DNA of 64,000 bases from Gigaspora rosea (GCA_003550325.1 QKWP01000130.1:64492-128491); one strand, 5' to 3'. Shown: positions 23,787 through 35,603, counted from the first letter of the stretch. Program-made: numbers and translations. Notes: generated by a model not told the origin, from the letters alone.

Positions 23787-25242
23787 ATGCCATACATTCA
23801 AGTACAACAACCAGAAACGCATCATACATATGAGCCTATTATTGAAAAACCTAAGGATATTATTCCATCTTGTGACGATTTGCTCGACATAGAGTAAGTA
23901 TCCATTACTGTAATTATTATCATTACAATCGTTTAAAATCAAATTTAATTAAATTTAATTTAATTTTAATTTATATTATAATCTTTTATAGTGAGTTAAG
24001 TCAAGATAATGACAGACTTAAAAATGCAATAGTCCCTCTTATTAAAAGGATCAAGGGTTGGAATGATATCACTGAAGGTTCTCAACTAATCGTAACTCGA
24101 ATTTCTGGTGCTCTCACAAATTGTGTATTCTTTGTAGAGAAACGACAAGTTACTGATAATGGTAGTCCAATGAAAGTTGTCTTACGTATATATGGAAAAG
24201 GCGCTGATCAATTTTGTAACAGAGATGAAGAATTAAAATGGTTAAAATTCCTTTCTCCATATGATATTGGTCCTCTATTATTATTAATCTTTGGTAATGG
24301 ACGCTTTGAAAAATTTCTTGAATCTACTACTTTAACTACCAAAGAAGTTAAATGTTCAAATACTTATATTCATGTTGCAAAGCGTATGGCCTCTCTTCAT
24401 AATATGGTTCATTTAAACCCTCCTGAACGAGGCACTGATCCTCTAGTTTTTGTTAATATAACAAAATGGTTTTCCATTGTGTCAAATAATTCTCAAAATT
24501 TTTCTAAAAAACAGAGGAACATTTTACAAAAGTTTAATTTATCATCTCTTAAGAATGAAATTCGATTAATGAAACAGAAATTATTGTTAATTAATTCTCC
24601 AATAATCTTGGCTCATAATGATGTAAGTTATTCTCAAATCATTTAATGTTAATATATTTATTAAAATTATTAATTATAAAAATTATTAAAATTATTAACA
24701 ACTTTTTATTTTCGAATTGTTTTTAGCTTCAACCAGGAAATATTCTAAGACTTACTGATGGATCTGACGAGCTAGTTGCTGTAGACTTTGAGTATGCTGG
24801 TTATAATTATCGAGGGTTTGACATAGGCAACTTCTTCTGTGAATTCATGTTTGATTATCACAATCCAAAACCTCACATTTTACATAAAGATTGGTACCCA
24901 AAAGATGTTGACAAATTAAAATTCTTAGAATCTTATTTATCTGATGATTCTAAATCTGATGATTCTAAATCTGATGATTCTAAATCTGATGATTCTAAAT
25001 CTGATGATTCTAAATCTGATGATTCTAATTCCCCAATACCTGATGATGTATTACAAAAACTATTAATAGAGTGTGATGCTTTTGCATTATCTAGTCACGT
25101 AATGTGGGGACTTTGGGGGTTGATCCAATCTTTACAAAGTAATATTAATTTTGATTACTTTGAATACGGTATACAACGACTTAGACTATTTCGTGCTCAA
25201 AAAAATTCAATTTATAAAAAGATTGATCTAACTTTTTCATGA
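23787..25242 (+). CDS. Choline kinase (choline/ethanolamine kinase family), three exons
   Basis: Phosphorylates choline (perhaps ethanolamine) with ATP, the first step of the CDP-choline route to phosphatidylcholine, in the cytosol. Exons 23787-23893, 23992-24622 and 24727-25242 join in frame to about 417 residues, the usual family length. Introns are 98 and 104 bases (GTAAGTATCC...TTATAG; GTAAGTTATT...TTTTAG). The second splits the catalytic Brenner motif: HND at the end of exon 2, LQPGNIL at the start of exon 3. Also visible are ISGALTNCVFFV, VVLRIYGKG (ATP-binding side), and VAVDFEYAGYNYRGFDIGNF, whose Asp is the metal ligand. YRGFDIGN with CEFMFDYH favours choline over ethanolamine as substrate. 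The ATG at 23787 is chosen because it is the first in the frame and gives MPYIQVQQPE. An AATAAA word near 25429 could serve polyadenylation. No lesion is visible. The substrate preference is inferred. Confidence 0.93.
24940..25029 (+). repeat. 15-bp coding minisatellite (SDDSK) in the choline kinase
   Basis: Six uninterrupted units of TCTGATGATTCTAAA (the last ends AAT) encode (SDDSK)5-SDDSN. The first five units are identical at the DNA level. The insert lies between LKFLESYL and SPIPDDVLQKL, in a region that is a variable loop in the family. The unit length keeps the frame, so copy number can vary without breaking the enzyme. Confidence 0.95.
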
Positions 25243-27070
25243 CTAAAAGATCCTTTTTATAATCTAAAACATTTAAACTTTAGTTATCTCAATACATTTA
25301 TAATTATGTTCTCTATACACTTGTGTTCCATATATTTGCTATTAAAATCTCTTAATGTAAATCAAATATGATATGATTTTTTTTTTAGCTAATATTATAG
25401 AGGGCTACTGTAATTATTGTAATTACTGTAATAAAAAACTAGAATAACATATCTGATATAATGTTATATTATATTATATTCAAAATCATTTTCTAATTTT
25501 ATAAATTTTATATTTTTTTACGTGCTTCATCGTTATGTATAAAATAATATTTTTTGATTCCATATATATATATTGTTCTAAAATAATTAATAATTTTATC
25601 ATATATAAATGGGGAAATTCCAAAATTACGATCTTCGGACAGTGCTAATTTCTAATTTCTGCAAATATTTAGTTTTTTTTTCTTTACTTTTTAAGTAATA
25701 ATTCTAAATTAGTATCGATGATAGAATTTTTGCAAATGGCGTTTCAAACTTTAAATATTCCCTTTGACATGTGTAACTTTACTTATTAAATTGTATATAT
25801 GGTACATATATGGTTAGTCAACGATGAAAACATTCTCTTTTGAGATGACCATCACCCCAAAACTTTACGTGCTAATTGTTGATTCACACATGAACGTGCA
25901 TATTTTGATTCTTGTATTAACATATGTACGTACAGTACGTACGTACGTACGTAAAGTAGATCCAAAGATTCCCACAATACAGTCCAAATTTTTTAAAATA
26001 CTATATGAGTACGTACATTAAATGTGTACCGGTAATTCGCATTATATACGTACGTACGTAGTTGGGTTGGAGCGAAAGGGAGGCAAATTTGGATGATTGT
26101 TAAAATGATTATATGATGTAAATAGTTTGATATGTAATAAATCACATGAATTTGTTTGAGTTTGTTTGGCGTATAATACCCAGACAGGCAAAAATACCAG
26201 ATTATTTGATATCATTTAACAATCATAAATTGTCACTTGTTAGTATATGTCGTGTCACTTAGCATGTCGATATGTAAAAAATATATGTTTACGAAATCCC
26301 AAATGGTTCGTCATGTGCCGAAACCAAAGTTAAACTAGTTTGAGATTTGGCCGCCTACAAATACCATTATATCATAAATCCCGATAAATTGGTTGAGTTA
26401 CATCATAATAGTACGGATTTCAAATTATAATATAACCAACTAAAGCAACCTCATGGGAAAATTGGTAATTTTTTCACTCACATGCTATCTATATCATTGT
26501 GTAAAGAAAAATAACATTGTTTCTTCATATCGTACCCAATAATAGAATAGATTTACTGTAAATTTGATTGATATATTAGTTACATAAAAACGAAATAACA
26601 TTGAAATGAAAGAACTTCCGTTTTCTTAATAATTTTTATTGTACATGTATAAATGTATGAAAATATGCTGCTATTTACCTAAATCAACACATTTTATTAT
26701 TCACGTTCATAAACTGTATTAACGGATTAATTTTTTCATTATATAAGTTATTTTTTTACGGTAATCTATTTTTATATTCAGGACCTGCTCTAACCCTATG
26801 AAATACCATTAACTTTATATGGTAATTTAGTTCGATTACAGTATACTGTAAACTTAAATCTTTTCGTAAATTGGAGGTCGTTTGCCTTTTTTAAATGACC
26901 TAGGTCATTTCGGACTAAAATTCATAATAAAATTGGTGTAATTTGAGATCATTTGAGTTCATTTTGAAGGTCATTTAAAGGTCATTTACCATCCCTGCTA
27001 TCATGGGACTGCTATCTTAATTGTTTGGGAAATCATAAAATCGCTTGACTTTTTTTTCTATAAACTACGG
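25243..27070. other. Intergenic, GTAC microsatellite
   Basis: No gene seen. (GTAC)n runs occur at about 25924-25954 and 26046-26060. The DNA is AT-rich with CpGs retained. Confidence 0.4.
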
Positions 27071-27235
27071 TATTATATCAATTTTTAAAATTCAGGACCC
27101 GTTCTAACTCTATAAATACCATTAACTTTATATGGTGATGTATGGTATGTTCGATTATGGAAAAACTTAAATCTTTTACTTCTGTCATACTGTTTATTTT
27201 AATTGTTTGGGAAATCGTAAAATCGTTAGTGCATG
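26775..27235. repeat. Diverged direct duplication of about 300 bp
   Basis: The order TTCAGGACCTGCTCTAACCC, ACCATTAACTTTATATGGT, AACTTAAATCTTTT, TTAATTGTTTGGGAAATC appears first at 26779-27041 and again at 27093-27222. The second copy is shorter; the first holds an extra stretch with repeated AGGTCATTT words (26895-26990). Confidence 0.6.
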
Positions 27236-27454
27236 ACTTACAACTTTGTAACAAATTATACATACTATATATACTTGTCGACCAAATTTATCATTATAAA
27301 TCCAAATAATAAATTGTTCCAAATTCCAAATCATGCTTCGCATAGAGTGTCGTACCAATCTTAACCCCCTTTAAATAAGTCTTAACTATCCGCAGTTATA
27401 ATAAGTTTTTTTTTTACATATCTGATATTGTTGACTATATACCTTTCAACAATC

Positions 27455-27560
27455 TTCATGCGTCATCCAAGCCTCACACATCATTCAAATCCTCTCACAT
27501 CATCCAAGCCTCACACATCATTCAATCCTCGCACATCATCCAAGCCTCATACGTATTCAA
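27455..27560. repeat. Minisatellite, about 18-bp unit
   Basis: Six or seven units resembling CATCATCCAAGCCTCACA alternate with CATCATTCAAATCCTCACA-like variants. Both C-rich and noticeably GC-richer than the flanks. No open frame of note. Confidence 0.75.
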
Positions 27561-27845
27561 GTCTCAAAATCATTCAAACCTTGTGTTTTTGATTGTAGTT
27601 TCGGAAATTTCACTTTTTAATTCGTGACGGTACTTATTATTTAATTTGACATATCGAACTAATACATTCTATATTTTGTCATTTACTTTTTTTTACATTT
27701 ACTCTTATAATCATTTACGTATGTACGCATGCACAAATACACGTAATATTACTTAATCCTAATAATCTTAAAATTTCTTGATAATATATGTACTATCAAT
27801 ATCCATATTTTATATACAGTAATTATCGCATTTTATAACTTCAAA

Positions 27846-27955
27846 GGGTGATTTGAACCGGTTGTGCTATAATCAATTAACCGAACCGATTAAATTTCGG
27901 TTAACCGTGATGAGCAAATTCATAATCGGTTGACCTGGTACAACCGGTTGAGTAT
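27846..27955. repeat. Small element with inverted ends AACCGGTTGT
   Basis: AACCGGTTGT near 27855 is matched by ACAACCGGTT near 27938, and CGGTTAACCG and ATTAACCGAACCG lie between. It is about 105 bp and CpG-rich, probably a minimal MITE or a palindromic regulatory-like block. No target duplication could be defined. Confidence 0.4.
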
Positions 27956-28426
27956 TGGGTAAAAATATGATAAATAATAAGTAAATGGGCAAATAACAAC
28001 AGGGAAAAACGTCCCACATAAAACTTCCGATCTTGCATATCGGCACGACCAATCGATATAGCGAATTTTGATAATTATCATCATTATCTCTTAATTTGTA
28101 GACTTTGTCTGCTTGGATATTATAAAATTGTTTCTGATTTTTTTTTTTATTATTTAAATAAAATTTGGTATAATAATATTTGAAAATAAGATTATGTTTT
28201 TGTAATCTTTATATAAAAAAAGGTTTGAATTACTTATAAGCTAACAATATGCAACTTTAAAAAAAAATTTTTTTTAAAAAAAATATTAATTACAATTTCT
28301 TGGTAAACTCCTTAAATATTAGTTTTAAATATCTAGGTTCTAATACAATTTTATAGTTTATATAAAGGATGACTCGTTTGTTATTACATTTTTGTAAATT
28401 GCTTATAAAAATTAAGGCTTGTATTA

Positions 28427-28594
28427 CAGTCCACTCCTACTATAGTCACACAGTCTGGCTGTAAATTGATGTGATTATAGTGTAGCCACATTGTGTGATT
28501 ATAGCTGAGTTAATTTTATAATAATTGTAAATAATTGGTGCGTATCATCAGGAAATTGTGACTATTTAGGTGTAACTATAGCAGGAGCAGACTG
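28427..28594. mobile_element. TA-flanked MITE (CAGTC-CTCCT family)
   Basis: 168 bp; ends CAGTCCACTCCTACTATAGT and (reverse complement) CAGTCTGCTCCTGCTATAGT, flanked by TA (28425-28426, 28595-28596). Relatives are at 9588-9913 and 51936-52130. Confidence 0.85.
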
Positions 28595-28720
28595 TAAATA
28601 AAAATTTTTTTATAGAAAATTTTAAAAAAAAATTTTATTGTAAAAAGTTCAAAACAAAAATTTTAAACTTTTATTACTTTAAAATTTTAAAAATTTTTTT
28701 AAAATTTCTTAATAAAGTTA

Positions 28721-29030
28721 CCATATGTATTCAAAATTAAGCTACTATCTAAAATAAGCTACCTCCTGATTTTTTCAAAAATTTTAAAAAATTCGTTAGC
28801 AGTTTCTACATATAAAAGTCTAAATTTTACTAAGTCTCAAAAGTACCATTAAGTAAATTGTTCAAGCATCAAAATATGCCTATAGCAAAAATTTGGTATC
28901 ATTTAGACAACTTTTTATTGGTATATTTTTCAATTTTTCAAAAAATTTAACAATTCAAAAATAAGCTACTCCCATGTTTTTTGTGTAATTTTTTGCCCAA
29001 AGAAGGTAGCTTAATTTTGAACATATACAG
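28721..29030. mobile_element. TA-flanked MITE, AATAAGCTAC family, copy 1
   Basis: 310 bp with ends CCATATGTATTCAAAATTAA / CTGTATATGTTCAAAATTAA then GCTAC; the mismatches are all transitions. TA flanks at 28719-28720 and 29031-29032. The interior order (TAGCAGTTTCTACATATAAA, AAGTAAATTGTT, GACAACTTTTTATT, ATAAGCTAC, GTAGCTTA) recurs in the copies at 40324, 40781, 42578 and 44566. Confidence 0.85.
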
Positions 29031-29401
29031 TAATAAAATACATTTCAAATTATATTTTTAAATAGAAATTATGTTTTTAAATATGATAAAGTAAACCTGA
29101 ATTGTAAACTAGCAAAATTTGCTATGATTATTACATAAAAGTAAATTTTGCTTTTATATAATAAAAAATATATTAATATATAAATTTTATTCTAACCCAA
29201 ACCACAAATCAGACTTTACTATTTTGCAACTTAGATTTTACTTTATTCTATTAAAATTAATATTTAAGATTTTTATTAAAAATTTTTAATTTTTAAAAAT
29301 TAAATAGATTAATTTGCTTGCTAAACAAATTAAAGAATATAATTTTTATTTTTTAATTATATATATTTAATAAATCATATTTAATAAAAATTTCTAATTT
29401 A

Positions 29402-29690
29402 TATTACAAAGTAATTATCAATTGTAGTTAATTTGCAATTAAAATTTGGGTTAGGTATAACATATAAATTAATTTTGTATAATAAAATTGCTAAAATTGT
29501 TTTTAATCTAAAAAGATATTATTAAACTATTTTTTTTATACAAAAAAAATTTTTTTGCTAAATATTACTATATATAAAGCTTTATTCTAATCTTTAACAT
29601 TTATTCTAATATTAAAAAGATTTAATTTTTATTTAATAAAAATTGGTTATTTTATATATATATATTATATATAATAATCACCTGTAGTAT
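29402..29690. mobile_element. Decayed MITE related to 58420-58710
   Basis: In reverse orientation this matches the element at 58420-58710: CTACAGGTGATTATTAT, TTTTATTAAATAAAA, TTTAATATTAGA, TTTATATATAGTAA and the far end AATTATC. Many G/C positions of the other copy are A/T here. Confidence 0.6.
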
Positions 29691-30056
29691 TATTATTTAT
29701 TTTCTTAATAAATTTTTAATTTTAATGGATAGGATTTACCTGTACTAGATCTAGTACTTTGTACTAGATTTAGTACATAAAATTAAACTTAATTTTCTAT
29801 TAATTTTTAAAATTAACTATTTAATTAAATATTTTTTTATAACATTTTAACTTTTGGACTACTTGTTTTAGAAAACTTATAGCTTTATATAGCTTTTTAA
29901 ATTTTATACATTTTTTTTGAAATTTGCAATTGCTAGTTTAACCTAATTTTTAGCACATTTACTAGTAGTTTTACAAAATATTTTATTTATAAAAATTTTT
30001 TTACTAAATAATTTATTTAAACTATTAATGAAGTTATAAATATAAGTTTGTTAGTT

Positions 30057-31382
30057 GAGAGTGTGGTGACATAGAGAAGCTGTCTAGTTGTTACCCCCAA
30101 GCAACAGGTCTAGAGTTCAAGTCCCACTGGAGACGAATTGAAAAATAGATCTGTGTCACGATAATATTTGTTCATCGATCGGTTAGGTATATTACCTGTA
30201 ACCTTGGTACCACCATCTTGAATGGGAGCATTGGCGTAGTTGTGTAAGTTATACAGACAAATCCAAGGGACCGGAACAATTGAAACCCGTTTGGCAAGTC
30301 CCGAGTAAGAAGGTAAGAAAGATCTTCCAACGGTACTACAGAAGACCAGAATTTCGACTGAAGACCGAAGAACCGAACGGAAAAAGCTCTATGGCAAGAG
30401 GGGACACCAGCCTGGCCACCAGAATGGTACCAGAGAAAAAGGACCTATGTTTCAGAATTAGGTACCAAGGAGAGGGAGTCCATCAGGTGCATAAAGCCAG
30501 GCCGACCAATCCTTCCGGGCTAACTGGTTTGGTAGTTTGGGAGGGATTGGTAAAGGTTGGAAGAAGGATTGGATGTGAGTACTGGGGATCGGAATAAACC
30601 TGCAAGAGCAGACAGAACTTACTGGCCAATAAGAAGTGGAAGCATGGAGGCGTGTATGTGTCAAGACCCAACAGAGCTCCGGACACACCCATATAGGAGT
30701 TTTAGGATGTTAAGGGGATTTGGGACCACCAATACGGGTATAGCTGGTACAAGTGCATGTAGTGGTGTGAAAGCCGGGTCAGCCGGCCGCCCCATGATGC
30801 CACGCAACTATGCTTGGTACTGGAAGCCTCAGCCGGGTCAGCCGGGCGCAGCAAAATATGCCTGGATACCTCATCACCATAGCGGGGAGTACAGTTGTTT
30901 GCATATTTTTGAACTCAAAACGCTAAATCCTGGGTCCCGAAGTCGCAGGAAAATTGGTTAGTTGCGGCAGCATGCAGGCTTGAGATACCTACCCAATGTG
31001 GTAGAGGCAGCTGCATGGCTTGAAATATGAACTCCCAAGAAGTACGCTAGTAAGGAATCTTGGGTGTACCAATTTGGAAGCACAAAGCGCCTACCTGGAA
31101 TCAAATACACCAAATTGAAAGTGACAATACTAGGAAATATGGGTAAAGTGGCAGACATGTGAATACTAATCAGCAGCTGGGAAGGGATGTACAAAACCAG
31201 GCTGCCTATATAAATGGGAATATGGCAGGCTCTGGTAGGTTTAGGTCGTGGATAAATAGTCAAAGTCTCAGTACTTAGAAGATAGTACAAAGATTGTAAA
31301 TAGTAATGTGTAATGATCAATATATATCTAATAAAGTCCAGAGGCATGACCTCACCTTAACAACAAAAAAAAATAAAATAAA
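30057..31382 (+). mobile_element. Long tRNA-headed SINE with LINE-derived 3' tail
   Basis: A 1326-bp insertion bounded by a perfect 15-bp direct repeat ATAAGTTTGTTAGTT (30042-30056 and 31383-31397). The 5' end looks tRNA-derived: a TGGTGACATAGAG A-box-like word, a possible anticodon hairpin (GTTGTT-ACCCCCA-AGCAAC) and a B-box-like GAGTTCAAGTCCC near 30115. The 30250-31100 body is much richer in G+C than the flanks and has no convincing coding frame despite short open stretches. The last 155 bases match the 3' tail of the LINE at 12604-18701, ending in A-rich AAAAT repeats. It is unusually long for a SINE. The class call rests on target duplication, head and tail; the body is unrecognised. Confidence 0.88.
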
Positions 31383-31428
31383 ATAAGTTTGTTAGTTTTA
31401 ATTATAAAATTTTATTAGAATTGGATTA

Positions 31429-31676
31429 ATATATGGGGTCTTTGCCTTGAAAATGACCTTACGGGGCTATATAGATCTTATGAATAAAAATTAAAATTTC
31501 AAGCCATCCAATAATCCAATTCAAATTTTTTTTTTATTTTGTAGAACCCACTAAACTCTACAAAATAAAAAAAATTTATTTGAATTGGATTACTAGATAG
31601 CTAGAAATTTTAATTTATATTCATAAGATCTACATAGCCTCGTAAGGTCATTTCAAGGCAAAGACCCCATATATGA
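31429..31676. mobile_element. Foldback element, about 248 bp
   Basis: A near-complete palindrome: ATATATGGGGTCTTTGCCTT at 31429 and its inverse AAGGCAAAGACCCCATATAT at the right end, with ACCTTACG.GGCTATATAGATC and its inverse further in. The centre is near 31552 in an AGAACCCACTAAACTCT loop. It lies between the SINE and the next MITE. Confidence 0.8.
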
Positions 31677-31714
31677 GTAATCTAACTTTAAAATTTTTCA
31701 AATTTTTATTAGTA

Positions 31715-32141
31715 CAGTGTACAATACTTAAAGACTAAAATCCTGTGACTTTGTTCCATTTTGAAAATTTTTATAGTAAATTTTGATGTTTTGCTGATTT
31801 CCTACATTTTGATTAGCTAAAATTTGATTTTTATATTTTAATTTGCTAAAATCTAATTGGCTAAAAAATTTTTAAAATTTTATTGTTTAAATTGACCAAT
31901 CATAGAAGACTAATCATATGATTTGTTCCATTTTTGGCAATTTTTTATGTATCATATAAAAATTAAGCATCTTTAAAAAGTTATAACTTAAAAACAAATA
32001 ATAATGTTTTAAAAACAAAGCTACTAAGTTGTAGTAAATTAACTAAACTACAAAATAGTGGCTTTCTTTTTTTGATATCTTTTCTGCATCAAGAGCTATT
32101 AGCTTTTAAAATTATTTTTAGTCTTTAAGCATCATGCACTG
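31715..32141. mobile_element. Tc1/mariner-type MITE, uninterrupted copy
   Basis: 427 bp; ends CAGTGTACAATACTTAAAGA and (reverse complement) CAGTGCATGATGCTTAAAGA, TA on both sides (31713-31714, 32142-32143). It is the sister of the LINE-interrupted element at 12368-18886 and shows what that locus looked like before the LINE arrived. Confidence 0.88.
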
Positions 32142-32143
32142 TA

Positions 32144-33022
32144 AAACCTATATCCAAATTTATATATAAAAACTAAATATAATTTTTTTAAAAGTTAAAG
32201 TAATATAACTTGAGATACTGTATACTATTTTAGTATTAAAGAAATTTTTGTAATTATGATTAGATATTAAGTATTTATAAGAAAATAACTAATTGTACAT
32301 AGAGTATTGAACATAGATATAATAAATTTTATAAATTAAAAGATTTTTTATTAAAATAAAAAATAATTTAATTAATATTAGGGTTAGGGTTAAGACCTAG
32401 AATAGAGTATAGCATAGTTAATACCAAAATTTTACAAGAAATTTTTTTTCTTAGAGCCCATAGATTATTTCTTAAACAAAATTTTAAGATACAATTAACT
32501 TTTGTTTTTTTCTTTATGTTTGTTGTACAAACATGATCTTATATTGCATTTTTCTATATGATTTGCATAGTATAGTATTCAAATACCCCATGTACAAATA
32601 GAAATGTTCTATTTATAATTAATTAAGAATTTAAAAAATTTAATTAGTAAAAAATTTTTAAACTCTAGTTAAACTCAAATAGTTTACAATGTAAAGTAAT
32701 AATTTGCAAAATTTTTTTAAAAAAAGATTATAATATAAGTAATAATTTTTATAATATAACTAATAATAATTTGTTTTTTATAACAAGCCTTTATAATTTT
32801 TTATTTATTAAAACTTTTAATTTGCAAAATATTTTAATAAATTATAATTGTAATTAACTTTACAAATATATAAAATTTAGTACATTAAAAATCACAAAAA
32901 AAATACAAAATATAAAAAAAATTTTTTATAAAAACTTTATTATTAATTTAAAAAAAAATTACTGCTTAATGATTTGTGAATACTTATTAGATTTTTGTAT
33001 ATAAAAAAAAGGGATTTTACTA
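32144..33022. other. AT-rich DNA with a TTAGGG-like tract
   Basis: No gene. ATTAGGGTTAGGGTTAAG lies at 32378-32395, a short telomere-like word of the kind found inside several MITEs here; element ends around it are not clear. Confidence 0.4.
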
Positions 33023-33366
33023 AAACGCACCTATGGTATTTTACACTATATTACATGAAACTATTAGGATAGCTAATCAAAATTTAAGATCAGGTGTAAC
33101 AAAAAATTTTGTTTTTTTGTTTATTTTCTTAAAAAAACGTTCATATTGCAAAATTTTGCTTATGAAACCACCTTTGGGGCTCTAATAAAAAAAATTCCTT
33201 GCTAAATTTTGTATATACTAATGTTTTAATAAAATCCTAGGCCTTACCCTAACTCTAAAATATTTAAAATTTATTTTTTGTTTTGTAAAAATTTATTTTT
33301 TTGTTTTTGTTACGCAGATTTGCAAATCTAATTTACCTATAGTGGTAAAACACTATAAGTGCGTTT
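33023..33366. mobile_element. TA-flanked MITE with AAACGCAC ends
   Basis: 344 bp; ends AAACGCACCTATGGTATTTT and (reverse complement) AAACGCACTTATAGTGTTTT with TA at 33021-33022 and 33367-33368. The interior has GATCAGGTGTAAC, a phrase shared with the elements near 37450, 38210, 57900 and 58640, and CCTTACCCTAACTCTAA. Confidence 0.75.
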
Positions 33367-35000
33367 TATAATAATTGAAAAAAATTAAACTATGTAATAT
33401 TAAAAACAGAAATATTTATATAGTATATGAGCACCTTTATCTCTTATACCCACCAATATTAAAACCTACTATATTTCTGTAACATGTGTACCAAGGATAT
33501 TTCCCTAGTTCATGTTATATATCCAGGTCTTTTTTATTAGTACAAAATTAGTTAATTGATAATCCACGAATAAATGAAAATTTGTATTAATAAAATCAAG
33601 AGCGACACATATAAAATATCAAAATCAGCATTCCTGACTAAGTAAAATTGATTTTTTTATTAAGTTAATATTCTATAAGCTTCTAATAAAAGTTGTAGAG
33701 CTAGTTTTTGTGATTCTAATAATAGTAAAATCAGTAAAATTAGTTAAATAGATAAAAAGTTATAAGCAATTTAAGGCTAAAAATTTTTATAATACTATAG
33801 GAATCATGATTATGACTTAACATTTTTTTACTATATTTTACTTCCAGTATTAAGTTCTCATTTACTTGCGAATCATCAATTAAATCCAAAATATAATAAA
33901 ATCTTTTTAATATAGGTTTTTTTATAATATAGGTAAGCTAATTGGATGTAAAATGCATATTTGAAAAACTATGCTATACTAATCCCTAATCTAACTTTAA
34001 TATATAAAACCAAAGCAGTATAGTACAGATTTAAAATAAGTATTTTTATACAAATTTAATTAATTATACAAATTGTCTAGTCTTTTAGGTAATCAAAAAT
34101 ATATTAATATATTTTATATTTCAATATTACAAGCTTACCTATTAATGTGAAAAAGTAATACAATTCATTCTTTACAACTATTGTAACTACTAATATGGGA
34201 GAGAACTATCGGTTGTCCGATTTAACTCTAATAGTTACGGGTAAATAAAAGGAGTTCAAATGTAAAGTATAGTTATAAAAGTAGAGTTTCGTTAAGTTAT
34301 GTAGATTAATAATGTATCACATGATTATGATAGGACAGCGTAACAGTTTGAGAGATGGTTATTCAAAACAAAATCTTATACAAAAAAAGGTCTTTTCAGT
34401 ACCATACTGGCTTACTTCCTTTATTAAAGGTAAATTTTAACCAAAAGGGAATCTCTACCTTTATTAAAGAAAAATACAAGAACTTTATATACAGTTAAAA
34501 CTTTATAGTACATAGAGACATTAACACATTTAGGTGTTAACACATATAGGTGTTTTAGATATATGCGTCACCACATCCAAGTGTTTTGTAGAACTGAACT
34601 AAAATCATAAGCCTACCACATTAATGTGGTAGTAGAGGCTTATCAAAAAAATTATTACTCCTTACACATGAATGTGTTGACGCATTGATGCGTTTATCTA
34701 ATTGTTACTAAAAATGGAGAAATCATATGTGCCAAATCAAGTAATAACAAGTTCTGCCCAATTTTCAACAAAACGTACATAAAGAAATGAATGTTACTAA
34801 ATTAGGATCAACAGGTTTAGCAAGGATTTAAAAATTCAAGCCACAGTCACAAATCGAGATTTGTGATACTATTCTTTAAAATGATTACATATAGAGCAAT
34901 CGTGACAAATAATAATTTTATTATAAAAATTATATTCCAGTTTTTCATACACTTGAATTCTGTTTTTTTTATATAACCAATAAAAATATTAAAGTATAAA
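33367..35000. other. Intergenic; foldback relic and small palindrome
   Basis: 33530-33790 contains AAAAGTTGTAGAGCTAG...TGTGATTCTAATAATAGTAA in the order found in the foldback elements at 11699 and 51254, strongly diverged. CTACCACATTAATGTGGTAG is a perfect palindrome at 34614-34633. No gene seen. Confidence 0.4.
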
Positions 35001-35594
35001 GATCCTGGGTCGGATAGCGCAGTGGTTAGCGCTCTGGGGTCGCATTTGTAAGGTCGCCAGTTCGAGTCTAGTAGATAACAAAAACTGTGTTGGGACCATG
35101 AATGGCCAGGATCTACATCAAGGATTCGCATTTTTTCTCCGTTTACGGATATGGCACTACAGCGATAAAAGCTGTGTGATATAGCCACGAAGGCCATGCG
35201 GCATCCAAAAAAGGAAAAAAATCTGACAAAAAACGTTGTAAACATAAGGGATATCCATTATAAAAAGAAAAATCGAGAAACAGATAAGGGATACCTGCCG
35301 ATACCGCACCAACCGAATATGAAAAGTGTTCTCGGGGCGTATGAAAAACGGCTGACCTATATAGCGCACCGGCAGACATTGGCAACCTTAAAGCTACCTA
35401 AGATCTGTGAGATACAGGCACCAGGGCGTGGTGAGCTTGCTAAATTATACTGGAATAAACGGATGATAGGAGGGAGGTATAGGGTAATTAGAATAGAACC
35501 CCCTAATGTAATATAAGTAAGCCCTTTGAAATTTGAATAAAGAGCGCTACTCGCGCCCCTAGCAATAGATTTAGGGTTTAATAAAAAAAAAAAA
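35001..35594 (+). mobile_element. Second tRNA-headed SINE, unrelated tail
   Basis: The 5' end has a good internal polymerase III promoter: A box TAGCGCAGTGGTTAGCGC (35015-35032) and B box CCAGTTCGAGTC (35057-35068), with tRNA-like spacing. The body (35100-35520) is GC-richer than the flanks and non-repetitive. The 3' end reads GAATAAAGAGCGCTACTCGC, then TTTAGGGTTTAAT and a 12-base A-run. A possible target duplication ATTAAAG(T/C)AT at 34988-34997 and 35594-35603 has one mismatch. Short open stretches inside do not look like genes. Confidence 0.75.
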
Positions 35595-35603
35595 TTAAAG
35601 CAT

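Noticed and set aside
24937..25029. CRISPR-like direct repeats
   Set aside because: The repeats are contiguous without spacers and encode SDDSK in frame in a eukaryotic gene.
30280..30961. Two overlapping open frames (105 and 134 residues) inside the 30057 SINE
   Set aside because: They arise in a GC-rich non-coding body where stops are rarer; the translations show no domain, and open frames exist on both strands over the same bases.
35008..35080. Functional tRNA gene
   Set aside because: A and B boxes are good, but acceptor and anticodon stems do not pair properly and the sequence runs on into a long SINE body.
34847..35516. Open frames of 70-132 residues on both strands in 34.8-35.5 kb
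   Set aside because: They lie within or across the edge of a tRNA-headed SINE and overlap each other; no protein family is recognisable.
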